The notes beneath the pieces were generated by a model. The model worked only from the letters and a program-made list of their open reading frames with translations, was not told the DNA's origin and made no database searches. From positions 41,488 through 105,487 of the forward strand of contig NZ_JAGXJW010000026.1 in NCBI RefSeq assembly GCF_019091135.1: DNA of 64,000 nt, written 5' to 3'. The first letter of the stretch is position 1; each line of letters opens with the position of its first letter. The position numbers were made by a program, and so were the translations under genes. This document shows, one piece after another, positions 43,881 to 52,255 of this stretch. The DNA is from Cohnella sp. GbtcB17 (lineage in GTDB: Bacteria; Bacillota; Bacilli; Paenibacillales; Paenibacillaceae).

Positions 43881-45158
43881 TTATGCCCCCTTCTCTTCGC
43901 TTGCCGGCAGCAGCAGCGACTTCAGCTTGATCCCCGGCCGGGCCAGCAGCGCCGGATCGGGCACCAGCCGCCGCTGGATCATCAGCTCCGCGGCCTTGAT
44001 GTCCTTGGCGATATTGGCGGCGCCGATGCCGCTAGCGGACACGAGCCTGCCGCCTTCGTCCAGGCCGAAGAACAGCCGGTTGACGCCGTCCTCGGCGATC
44101 CGGGCGACGGTCGTCGCACCGGCGTCGGACAGGCCGCTCACCTGCAGGGTCCGGTCGTACTGATCCGACCAGAACCAGGGCACGGCGGCATAAGGCTCCT
44201 TGCCGCCGAGCATGGCGGCCGCCGCATGCGCTCCCTGGTCCTCCGCATTGCGCCACGATTCCAACCGGATGCGGCGTCCGCCGTACAACGGGTGCGGGAA
44301 CGAACAGCAGTCGCCGGCCGCGAAGATGTCCGCGTCCGAAGTCGCGAGCGTATGACTCGCGCGGATGCCGTTCTCTATCTCCAGTCCGGCGGACTCGGCC
44401 AGGCTCGTATCCGGCACGGCACCGATGCCGGCGATGACGGCGTCGCATTCGATCGTGCGGCCGTCGGCCAGCTTGACGAGATGTCTGCGGCCGATTCCCA
44501 TCGCGGCCGGCTCGATCGGCTCGATCGCTTTGATGCCTACGCCAAGCTCGAACGCGACGCCCTGCGCCCGATGAAGCGCGTAGACGTCTGCCGCGATCTC
44601 GGCGGATACGCCGCGCATCAGAATGCGCGGTCCCGCCTCGAGCACGACGACCTCGCAGCCTCGCTGCCTTGCGCTCGCGGCGAGCTCGAGACCGGTGAAG
44701 CCGGCGCCGACGATGACGATCCGGCTGCCGGCGGACAGCCTGTCCCGGATCAGAAGCGCATCCGGATACGTACGCAGATACAGCAAGCCTGCCGGCTCCT
44801 TCCCGCCGATCAGCAAGCGGCGGGACGAAGCGCCGGTCGCGAGCAGCAGCCGTTCGTAGCCAAGCTCCCTGCCGTCCTGCAACAAGACGCGGTGGCCCGA
44901 CGGGTCGATTCGCATCGCTGACGTATTCGTCGCGAGCTCAATGCCCAGCTCCGCGGCGGACGCCTTGCTTATAATCGCGGCCGGCGAAGCGGCAGCTTCC
45001 CCGACCATCGCATCCTTGGACAGCGGCGGTCTCTCGTAGGGCGGGTGCGCCTCCCGTCCGATCAGCGAGATGCCGCCCTTCCAGCCTTGTTCGCGAAGCT
45101 CCAGTGCGGCGCGGGCTCCCGCCTGGCCCGCGCCGATAATGACCATATTCCGACTCAT
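43881..45158 (-). CDS. FAD-dependent ferredoxin reductase (rhodocoxin/putidaredoxin reductase type)
   Basis: 425-residue NAD(P)H:ferredoxin reductase of the two-dinucleotide-fold type that feeds Rieske or [2Fe-2S] ferredoxins in oxygenase systems. FAD motif IIGAGQAGARAA (about 6-17), LIGREAHPPYERPPLSK typical of oxygenase-coupled reductases, LLLATGASSR, second Rossmann motif IVGAGFTGLELA (about 148), and DIFAAGDCCSF for FAD. GAGGGGG precedes ATG 45158, 19 bases after the Rieske gene. With the two genes before it forms a full electron chain NAD(P)H to FAD to Rieske to diiron oxygenase. Confidence 0.92.
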   Translation of the reverse strand: MSRNMVIIGAGQAGARAALELREQGWKGGISLIGREAHPPYERPPLSKDAMVGEAAASPAAIISKASAAELGIELATNTSAMRIDPSGHRVLLQDGRELGYERLLLATGASSRRLLIGGKEPAGLLYLRTYPDALLIRDRLSAGSRIVIVGAGFTGLELAASARQRGCEVVVLEAGPRILMRGVSAEIAADVYALHRAQGVAFELGVGIKAIEPIEPAAMGIGRRHLVKLADGRTIECDAVIAGIGAVPDTSLAESAGLEIENGIRASHTLATSDADIFAAGDCCSFPHPLYGGRRIRLESWRNAEDQGAHAAAAMLGGKEPYAAVPWFWSDQYDRTLQVSGLSDAGATTVARIAEDGVNRLFFGLDEGGRLVSASGIGAANIAKDIKAAELMIQRRLVPDPALLARPGIKLKSLLLPASEEKGA

Positions 45159-45177
45159 TGGTAGGTCCCCCTCGCCT

Positions 45178-45498
45178 TCACGCTTCCGCGCGCAAATAAA
45201 CTTTGCCGTTTTCGACTTTCACCGGATACGTCTTCAGATCTACGCATACGGGTGCCTTTTTTGCCTTGCCCGTCGTATAGTCGAACCGTCCGTTATGCTT
45301 CGGGCACTCGATCGTGCTGCCCATGACGAAGCCGTCCGCCAGATGAAAACGCTCATGGGTGCAATACCCGTCGGTCGCGAAGTACCTGTCATCCTCGGAC
45401 CGGTACACCGCGAACGTACGGTCCGCATGATCGAAGCGAATGACGTCCTCCTGCTCGATCTCGTTCGCCGCGCACACCTCTACCCAATTTTCAGCCAT
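45178..45498 (-). CDS. Rieske [2Fe-2S] ferredoxin
   Basis: 106-residue soluble Rieske-type ferredoxin. Cluster ligands: C46 and H48 (YCTHERF), C65 and H68 (ECPKHNGRF). Size and loop wording match the ferredoxin components of multi-component oxygenases, not the cytochrome bc1 type. ATG 45498 shares one base with the stop of the desaturase gene (TAATG), showing coupled translation. Passes electrons from the reductase at 43881 to the membrane oxygenase. Confidence 0.94.
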   Translation of the reverse strand: MAENWVEVCAANEIEQEDVIRFDHADRTFAVYRSEDDRYFATDGYCTHERFHLADGFVMGSTIECPKHNGRFDYTTGKAKKAPVCVDLKTYPVKVENGKVYLRAEA

Positions 45499-46661
45499 TA
45501 TGCCGTTTCCCCTTCCGAATCGATTTTTCCGCTTGCCTGGCCCGTCGCCTGTCTGATTCTGTCCGTAATGTACGGAATCTCCGCAAGACCGTACATGTAA
45601 GGCCGCGCGGTCGGAGGCAGCGGCTTGACGACGGCGTAGCCGGGATCCTTGCCCTGCCGGATCATCGCGCCGATCGCCTCGCGGAGCGCCGCCCACAGGC
45701 CCGGACGGGGCTCGGGCGAATCGTCCTTCATCGCCTCATGCAGCGCCGGGAGCGCGTGGTAAGGCACCATAGGGAACATGTGATGCCCCACATGATAGTT
45801 CATGTTCCAATACAAAAACCGCAGGACCGGATTAAGCTTCATGGTGCGGGAATTCAGCCGGTGATCGAGCACGTCGTCGTACAGGCCGAGGTGCTGGGTG
45901 ATGCCGAAGAGCAGCATCAGAATGACGCCGTAAAACGAGGGAAGGCCGATCAGCATCGCCGGCAGCAGGCTGCCCTGCCAAATGCAGGCCGCGATGACGC
46001 CGAGCAAGATCAGAAGATAAATCCGCGCCTCGAGGAACGTCTTTTTGTACTCCGACGGCGGAATGTATTCCTTTTCGGCAGCGTCCACCTTACCGAAGCA
46101 ATGAAGCAGGAAGCGCTTGAGCTCCCGCGGACCGCCGTACAGATGCAGAACTTGCATGAAAAGAATGCGCCAGATCGGCGGACGCTCCGTCAAAATCTCG
46201 GGGTCTCTGCCGACGATGTACGTATCGGTATGGTGCCGGGTATGGCTCCACCGCCATGGCGTAGCCGACCGAAGCACCATAAACGATGCGATCTGATACA
46301 CCGCCTCGTTCATCCAGGGCGTCTTGAAGGCGGTCCCGTGCCCGCATTCATGCCAGCGCGAATCGCCCGGGGTGGCGTACAGGATGCCGTACACGGCGAA
46401 CACCGGCACCGCCCACCAGGTCCCCCAGGTTGCGACGCCCAGCCAGCCGGCGCCGGCGAGCAGCGCGAACCATATGATCGTATCGCGGATGGCGGGGCCG
46501 TTTTTTCGCTTCATCAGTTCTTTCATGCGCGCCCGCGGAATCGGCGATTGATACCATTGTGCGGCGACCATGCCGCGCTCCTCCGCCAGCTTGCCTTCCG
46601 GACCCGTCAGACTGTAGTCCCGCTTGCGTATCTCGGCAGCCAACTCGCTCATCTCCTTCAT
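45498..46661 (-). CDS. membrane fatty-acid-desaturase-superfamily diiron oxygenase
   Basis: 387-residue integral membrane diiron enzyme. The three histidine boxes are HECGH (104-108), HTRHH (140-144) and HVGHH (290-294), with QHLGLYDDVLDHR between; hydrophobic segments at about 60-97 and 210-255. The family includes acyl desaturases and AlkB/XylM-type hydroxylases. A dedicated Rieske and reductase directly downstream favour an oxygenase with narrow substrate. ATG 46661 has no clear ribosome site; ATG 46571 has GGAGGAG 6 bases upstream but would lose 30 conserved-looking residues. First gene of operon E and divergent from an AraC sugar-type regulator, which makes a membrane-lipid role less obvious. 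Confidence 0.88.
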   Translation of the reverse strand: MKEMSELAAEIRKRDYSLTGPEGKLAEERGMVAAQWYQSPIPRARMKELMKRKNGPAIRDTIIWFALLAGAGWLGVATWGTWWAVPVFAVYGILYATPGDSRWHECGHGTAFKTPWMNEAVYQIASFMVLRSATPWRWSHTRHHTDTYIVGRDPEILTERPPIWRILFMQVLHLYGGPRELKRFLLHCFGKVDAAEKEYIPPSEYKKTFLEARIYLLILLGVIAACIWQGSLLPAMLIGLPSFYGVILMLLFGITQHLGLYDDVLDHRLNSRTMKLNPVLRFLYWNMNYHVGHHMFPMVPYHALPALHEAMKDDSPEPRPGLWAALREAIGAMIRQGKDPGYAVVKPLPPTARPYMYGLAEIPYITDRIRQATGQASGKIDSEGETA

Positions 46662-46700
46662 GCTGAATTGAATCTTGCTGCTGAACCGCTTTCAACTTCC

Positions 46701-46730
46701 ATTCTAGGCGTAGAGAAGCGCCTTGTATTT
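46701..46730 (-). promoter_or_regulatory. operon E promoter (AAATA-N19-TAGAAT)
   Basis: Minus strand TAGAAT (46706-46701) with AAATA (46730-46726) 19 bases upstream. Same geometry as 16436-16465. Upstream of it are short repeats CCGATTTTGGCAA and CATTGCCGAT that could bind the divergent AraC protein. Confidence 0.5.
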
Positions 46731-46814
46731 AGCCCGGATCGGCAATGTGGTTGCCAAAATCGGTATTTTGAAAGTAAGCTGAACAATAACCGACGACAGA
46801 GGAGGCGCGCGTCC

Positions 46815-47714
46815 GTGCACGAAGAGCGTCCATTGTTTTTTAAAGGCCCGGGCGAAACGATCGAGGAGCTGGCCGACGTTTATTTTCCTCCGTACATCAC
46901 GCTCGCCCATGTATTCCATGCGCCTGAGGGCTGGGGCATTCGCCCGCGCGTGCTGAAGCAGTTCCAGCTGCAGTACACGCTGGGCGGCCGCGCCGATTAT
47001 CGCATCGGGGAACGCGTCTACGAGACGAAGCGAGGCGATCTGATCTTCCATCGGCCTGGCGAAAACCATGAGATTACGACCCCGCCGGACGCCCGGTACG
47101 TCTGCATATCGGTCGTGTTTCATTTCGGCAGCGTCCCTTTTCCGATCGACAGTCTGCTCTCCGCCTCGCACGATATGGGCAACTTCAGCGGCGGCGGACT
47201 GGAGGAGAAGCTGACCGGACTGGTTCTCGCCTATCGGCAGCCCGGACTTGCATCGCAGTTCAAGGCGCAGACACTGCTGATGGACGTGCTGTCGGAGCTC
47301 GGCAGCCGTGTGCAAGAGCGAGTCCGGGACGAGTCAACCGCGACGCAGCGGAATAACTTCGCTAAGATGGTGCTGGTCAAAAATCATATTTTGGAGCATT
47401 ACCGGGAGGCGCTCGAACTCCGGCAGCTGGAGACGCTGACTGGCTTCAGCCGCGATTATCTGATCGAGCAATTCCGCAAAACGTTCGGCATGACGCCGAT
47501 TCAGTACTTGATCCATATCCGGGTCGAAAAGGCCAAGGAGCTGGCGCTGCACACGGGACTCAGCATCGGCGAGATCGCCGCGCGCGTCGGCTACAGCGAC
47601 GTTCATACGTTCGGTAAAATGTTCAAGAAAAAAACCGGCTACAGCTTGAGCCGGTTCTGTTCTTCTCTATTCACGCAATCCGCCTACAAGGAGGACGACC
47701 ATAAGCTGCCTTGA
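46815..47714 (+). CDS. AraC-family transcriptional regulator with cupin sensor
   Basis: 299 residues, paralogue of the regulator at 16533: cupin (about 20-125, YTLGGRADYRIGER, RGDLIFHRPGENHE) and double HTH (about 190-285, RQLETLTGFSRDYLIEQF, IGEIAARVGYSDVHTFGKMF). Start GTG 46815 with GGAGG 9 bases upstream. Divergent from operon E, the likely target. The shared ancestry of both the regulators and their opposite promoters suggests that the dehydratase gene and the oxygenase operon respond to related inducers. Confidence 0.9.
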   Translation: MHEERPLFFKGPGETIEELADVYFPPYITLAHVFHAPEGWGIRPRVLKQFQLQYTLGGRADYRIGERVYETKRGDLIFHRPGENHEITTPPDARYVCISVVFHFGSVPFPIDSLLSASHDMGNFSGGGLEEKLTGLVLAYRQPGLASQFKAQTLLMDVLSELGSRVQERVRDESTATQRNNFAKMVLVKNHILEHYREALELRQLETLTGFSRDYLIEQFRKTFGMTPIQYLIHIRVEKAKELALHTGLSIGEIAARVGYSDVHTFGKMFKKKTGYSLSRFCSSLFTQSAYKEDDHKLP

Positions 47715-47757
47715 GCGGCTTGAGTCTCCTCGCCATGGCCGTCTCATTCACCGCCTG

Positions 47758-50700
47758 TCATTCTCCGCTTGAAGGCGTCCATTCGACGTTTGGCAGCTCA
47801 AGCAGACCGAGCTCGAGCAAATCGTAGGCCGCGGCGGCAGGAGGACCTGTCAGCGGCGCTTTTTTCCAATAGGTCGGCCATGCCCGCTTCCGCGGGCGAT
47901 CCGCATCGTGATGCGGGCCCAGCAGGTTTTTCAGGCTGCCGCATACGCGCAGGACGATCTCGTTGCGGCCCGGGCGCGTCAAGCCGCCGATCGGCAGTCG
48001 ATCGCCCCGGCCTACGCCGAACATGCCCGCCGGCCGGCCGTTCACCTCCACGGAGACGACCGAGCCCAGCCACTCGCCGATGGCAAGCGCAGCATCGGTC
48101 GCCTCGCTGTCCGCTTCGTAGGTCAGATGATAACGGACCGCATGCCCGTAGAACGGATAGCCTTGCGATGTCCAGGAACCGATCGTCAGCGATTGCGGGC
48201 TGCCAAGCGTCCATCGGCCCTCTTCCTCCCGCACGGCGAAGGCGCCGAGCAGGTAGATGGTTTCCAGCTCCAGGCGAATGTCGAAGCGCTGCGTCGTCAG
48301 CGCGATGACATTGTCCCCTTCCGTCACCCGGCTCCCGATGTCCGCGACCCCGATGTGATGGTCCAGCCACGTCTCCCCTTCCGACCAATCGACGGGATGG
48401 CCGTTGACCGACAACCTATAATAGGCCGCGCGCTCGACGGCCACCCGCAGCCGCTCGGGCCGTTGCCCCTCTCCGACCTTGAATCGGAATATCGCGGTAA
48501 AGCCGCTTCGCTCATCGAAGCGGTTGCGGTCGAGCAGCCGCCGCTTGTACTGGATGGCGTTGTCCCAAGGATTCGCCTCAAAGCCGTGATGCTCGTAAAC
48601 GAGCCAGCCGGCGTGGATCGTATGGTAGCCCGAGTATTCCTTGCCGCCCGCGTACAAGTCGCAGTAGTCCAGCACGAGCACATTGTCCGCTTCCGGGACG
48701 ATCCGCTCGATCCCGAGCAATTTCGAACGAACGGATTGCGCACTTGATCCCGCGTCCGCGGCTTGCGCGCTTGAGGACACGCCGGGCGGTTCTTTAGGTT
48801 GCGACGTTTGCGGGGGCTGCTCCCGGTCCTGGTATACGCGGATCAGATCCGAGCCGATCGGCTCGAGCGTTAGCGGGATTAGCAAAAAGTCCCCTTGCAC
48901 CGTATAAGATACGGCCTCCGTATCCCCCGTCCACGGATTCCACCGTTCCGCATGCACGCCTTTTACCGTCAATCGTTCAACAAACGGCTCGGAGGCGCTG
49001 TTCGTCAAAAAGTAAAAGGACGACCCGTCGTCCAGCTCCCGACGCAAATGCTGAATGCCTTCGACATGCTCCGGTACCCCTTCGATGCGCGGGGACAACT
49101 GCTGCAGCAGCATGATTTCCGCCTCTTTAAGGGATGCCGTCCGCCGCCAGTTCGGATGCTTCGCCAGCTCTTCCGCCGCCCCGCTTTTCTCCCCGTCGAC
49201 GCGCGTGCAGGGCTCACCGAGGGCGACGATCGTGCCGCCGGCCTTCAGGTACTCCGCGAGCAGCGAGAGCGTGCTCGACCGGAGCGTCTCGATCCCTTGC
49301 GGAAAGACGACGACCTCATAGGTGCATGCGCCTATGACCAATGAAGGCCCCTCGACGCGGCCATGCCGTTCCATAATGAACTCGTCGCCCAGATCGTAAT
49401 CCCATTGGCGGCCGGCCAGGCGCTGCAGCAATGCCAAGTAAGGCCGCATGTCGGGATGGCTGGGCGGGTGCGCCGGATCCTCGAGCGATCCGTCCTCGTC
49501 GGCCGGCGCGATCAAAAAGCCGGTCGTCGTCGGATGCAGCACGAGCACGCGGTTGACCGTTTTCCCCAGCGACAGCAAATACGAGAGGCGGCCGAAGTAA
49601 TCGTTCATTGGTTGGTATTCCGGCCACCAGCTCTGCCGCCAATCGAACGACTGGGGATGGTCCCGCTTGCGGGCGCCTGCGATCGTCGTCGACGTATAGT
49701 GCTGGTTGAGAAAGTTAATGCCGTTAACGTACAAATAGTCTCCGATCCGCTTGTAGTCCGCCAGATTGGAATCCCACCCGCCGGCACCGTACGATTCGCA
49801 CAGCACCCGCTCTCTGCCGAACTGATTCGCGGCGCTATGCACCTCCCGCATCGTCAGCATCATTTGGCTGTAGGGCTTGTCCGTCAAGGCGAAGGTCATC
49901 AGGAAATCGATTGCCGGCCATTGCATATATTCATACAGCGACATGACGGCCGGTGACGCCATGCCCGAAGGAAACGGCCAATGATGCTCCATAAAATGGC
50001 CCGTCCATGCGATTCCATGCGTACGGCACCATTCCGAGATCGGCCTGATGTAGTTGTCGACCCAAAGCTCGCGCATCGTGCAGTAATAATCGTACCGAAC
50101 CTTGGACGATTCGACGGTGATGCCCGCGCCCGAAGCGTCCATGAACAAGCAAGGCAAATGGTCCTTCAGGCTGTAGCCGTTGCGCTTGTCGAATTCGGCC
50201 GCGAACCAGTAGCTGAACGGCAGGAAGTCGCGTCCGGACGAATATACCGCACTGCCAGAGATGGCGGGCTCGTCGGTAAACAGCGCCGGAATCGATTCGC
50301 CAAAGCGGCCGCCGAAGCGCTGCCGGTAGGCTTCGTAGACGTTGGACAAAAACGTGGCCGCGACTTCGGGTCGCAGCAGATCCATGTACGAAAAGCCGCC
50401 CAGCCATCCGGTCGAATCCGGCGTGCCGAGCTCCAGAATGACGAACTGCGAGCCGTAATCGCTCCATTCGGCAGCGGGCACGTACGTCAGATCGTGCGTC
50501 ATGGCGACGCCATCGCCGAGCGCTTCGCAAGGCTCGCAGGCATAAACGCGGATCGGATGTCCGGGCCGGTTCATCGCCGGCGACGGACGATGGAGCTGCG
50601 TCGGTATGCCGTCCAATCCCACTTTGCGGACATAGACGGAGTTCGCCGCGCAGTCGGGCAGCTCCGCCGACACATGACCGCCCCCGAATCCCGAAGGATA

Positions 50701-50964
50701 GGAGTTCTCGTCGTAAATATACAGCTTGATTCCGAGCCGCTGCGCTTCCTCCAGCGCGCAGGCCCATCTCGCGAACCAGTCCTCGGACAAATATTCGGTG
50801 ACCAGTCCCGGCCGCGGGTGAACGAATGCGCCGCCGAATCCGGCATCCTTCAGCTCGCGCAGCTGCTCCCGGATCCGTTCGTCCGTCATATCGTCGTTCC
50901 ACACCCAGAGCGGAGCGGGCCGGTAGGACGAGGGCGGATCGTTGAATGCTTGCAGATTGATCAT
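47758..50964 (-). CDS. GH106-like glycoside hydrolase (alpha-L-rhamnosidase type)
   Basis: Large multidomain enzyme of about 1068 residues resembling family 106, which contains alpha-L-rhamnosidases. TIM-barrel half at the N-terminus (RPAPLWVWNDDMTDERIREQL, GFGGAFVHPRPG, LYIYDENSYPSGF, LFTDEPAI, ERVLCESYGAGGWD), then beta-sandwich domains with LSVNGHPVDWSEGETWLD and VSVEVNGRPAG near the end. Glutamates in FTDEPAI and LCESYGAG are candidate catalytic residues. No signal peptide. ATG 50964 is preferred to GTG 51015, which lies at the -10 element. Convergent with AraC 46815, divergent from GH172 copy 3. Confidence 0.78.
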   Translation of the reverse strand: MINLQAFNDPPSSYRPAPLWVWNDDMTDERIREQLRELKDAGFGGAFVHPRPGLVTEYLSEDWFARWACALEEAQRLGIKLYIYDENSYPSGFGGGHVSAELPDCAANSVYVRKVGLDGIPTQLHRPSPAMNRPGHPIRVYACEPCEALGDGVAMTHDLTYVPAAEWSDYGSQFVILELGTPDSTGWLGGFSYMDLLRPEVAATFLSNVYEAYRQRFGGRFGESIPALFTDEPAISGSAVYSSGRDFLPFSYWFAAEFDKRNGYSLKDHLPCLFMDASGAGITVESSKVRYDYYCTMRELWVDNYIRPISEWCRTHGIAWTGHFMEHHWPFPSGMASPAVMSLYEYMQWPAIDFLMTFALTDKPYSQMMLTMREVHSAANQFGRERVLCESYGAGGWDSNLADYKRIGDYLYVNGINFLNQHYTSTTIAGARKRDHPQSFDWRQSWWPEYQPMNDYFGRLSYLLSLGKTVNRVLVLHPTTTGFLIAPADEDGSLEDPAHPPSHPDMRPYLALLQRLAGRQWDYDLGDEFIMERHGRVEGPSLVIGACTYEVVVFPQGIETLRSSTLSLLAEYLKAGGTIVALGEPCTRVDGEKSGAAEELAKHPNWRRTASLKEAEIMLLQQLSPRIEGVPEHVEGIQHLRRELDDGSSFYFLTNSASEPFVERLTVKGVHAERWNPWTGDTEAVSYTVQGDFLLIPLTLEPIGSDLIRVYQDREQPPQTSQPKEPPGVSSSAQAADAGSSAQSVRSKLLGIERIVPEADNVLVLDYCDLYAGGKEYSGYHTIHAGWLVYEHHGFEANPWDNAIQYKRRLLDRNRFDERSGFTAIFRFKVGEGQRPERLRVAVERAAYYRLSVNGHPVDWSEGETWLDHHIGVADIGSRVTEGDNVIALTTQRFDIRLELETIYLLGAFAVREEEGRWTLGSPQSLTIGSWTSQGYPFYGHAVRYHLTYEADSEATDAALAIGEWLGSVVSVEVNGRPAGMFGVGRGDRLPIGGLTRPGRNEIVLRVCGSLKNLLGPHHDADRPRKRAWPTYWKKAPLTGPPAAAAYDLLELGLLELPNVEWTPSSGE

Positions 50965-51006
50965 GGTCGCTTCCCGCTTTCTTTTTTTGGCTCGGTATCG
51001 CGACAG

Positions 51007-51136
51007 ATTATACACGGGGCCGTTCCGGGCGTAAATGCGTTTTTTTCCAATTTCATCCTTATGCCGCTTAAAGGATATGAAAAGATAAGAGTGACGAAAT
51101 TGTCTTATATTTCTGTCCGGCGCCGCGGGTCATAAT
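51007..51136. promoter_or_regulatory. divergent promoter region with paired operator-like boxes
   Basis: Plus strand, for GH172 copy 3: AGATAAG (51083-51089), GACGAAAT (51093-51100), TTATATT (51105-51111), then 19 bases and CATAAT (51131-51136). Minus strand, for the GH106-like gene: TATAAT (51012-51007), with ATAAGGATGAAATTGG (about 51062-51047) upstream. The two ATAAG...GAAATTG boxes form an inverted pair. The plus-strand layout repeats that of the operon B promoter at 6255-6309. Confidence 0.55.
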
Positions 51137-51174
51137 GGAAGCGATCCGATAAAGCGGCCAGAGGAGGCGTTGGC

Positions 51175-52188
51175 ATGATACCGGAAATTTATGAAATGCG
51201 TTCCGCGCGTTCGGGACAATTCACGACGTTCGATCCGGACAAAAAAACGAAAACGAAGCTCATCGCGCCCGGCGAGACGGTCACGGTGGCCCATAGCGAC
51301 AGCCCCGGCATCATCAGCCGGCTGTGGCTTACCTTCCCCGGCTGGTTCTGGCGCCATTGGGATACCGATGCGACCAACGATACGGCCGTCTTGAAAAAAC
51401 TCATTCTCCGCATTTACTGGGACGGAAACGTTTTCCCGTCCGTGGAATGCCCGATGGGCGACTTTTTTGGCAATGGGCACTGCGAATACCGGCATTTCGT
51501 TTCTAAATATTTGGGTATGTCGAGCGGCGGCTTCTACTGTTATTTACCGATGCCGTTCAACCAAATGCGCATCGAGGTCGAAAACCTGCATGAGCGCATT
51601 CCAATCGAAGTGTTCTTCAATGCCAATTACGAGGCGCACGACAAGCTGCCGGACGGCGCAGGCAGACTCCATACGCTGTTCCGTACGGGCCGCCTTCAGG
51701 CGGACGAGCCGCTCCCGATGCTGGAAACCGTCGGCAAAGGGCATTTCGTCGGCTGCAGCTTGTCCATGCAGGGGGAGACTTCCAACTACCTCGGTTTTCT
51801 CGAGGCACCCGAATACGTCTACGTCGACAGGGAAACGGACGATACGCCGACCATCGTAGGAACGGGGCTCGAAGATTACTTTAACGGCGGCTGGTACTTT
51901 CGCGAGGGCGAATACACATCCGATCTTCACGGGGTTCCACTCAAGGATGCGCTTCGGTCGATGATCAGCATGTACCGCTTCCACGAACGGGATGCGATCG
52001 CCTTTGAGAAAAGCCTGCGCTTCAAGTTCATCAATCCGTGGCACCCCGAGCATTTGAAGCCTTACTGGTACGCCTCCACAGCGTACTGGTACCAGGACCG
52101 CGCGGTGGGGCTGCCAGGCAAGCTTCAAGCGGATCGGCTGATGGGCATGTACAGGCGGCGCGATACGGATCATCAGTCGTACCCATGA
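51175..52188 (+). CDS. GH172 family (DUF2961) glycosidase, copy 3
   Basis: 337 residues. Family segments: PSVECPMGDFFGNGHCEY, YLPMPFNQMRIEVEN, GTGLEDYFNGGWYF. The first glutamate motif is altered from GEGE-type to FLEAPEYVYVD, keeping two Glu but not the glycines, so specificity may differ from copies 1 and 2. Start ATG 51175 with GAGGAGG upstream. First of two plus-strand genes with GH116, 67 bases apart. Confidence 0.86.
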   Translation: MIPEIYEMRSARSGQFTTFDPDKKTKTKLIAPGETVTVAHSDSPGIISRLWLTFPGWFWRHWDTDATNDTAVLKKLILRIYWDGNVFPSVECPMGDFFGNGHCEYRHFVSKYLGMSSGGFYCYLPMPFNQMRIEVENLHERIPIEVFFNANYEAHDKLPDGAGRLHTLFRTGRLQADEPLPMLETVGKGHFVGCSLSMQGETSNYLGFLEAPEYVYVDRETDDTPTIVGTGLEDYFNGGWYFREGEYTSDLHGVPLKDALRSMISMYRFHERDAIAFEKSLRFKFINPWHPEHLKPYWYASTAYWYQDRAVGLPGKLQADRLMGMYRRRDTDHQSYP

Positions 52189-52255
52189 ACCTGTCGGCTC
52201 GGTCGGCCTGCTCGGCACTTTACGACCATGATCAGATCGGAGGCGTTCGTATTTA

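Noticed and set aside
45738..46814. Extension of the AraC gene at 46815 leftwards by over 350 codons
   Set aside because: That part is antisense to the desaturase gene; GTG 46815 has a good ribosome site and matches the start of the paralogue.
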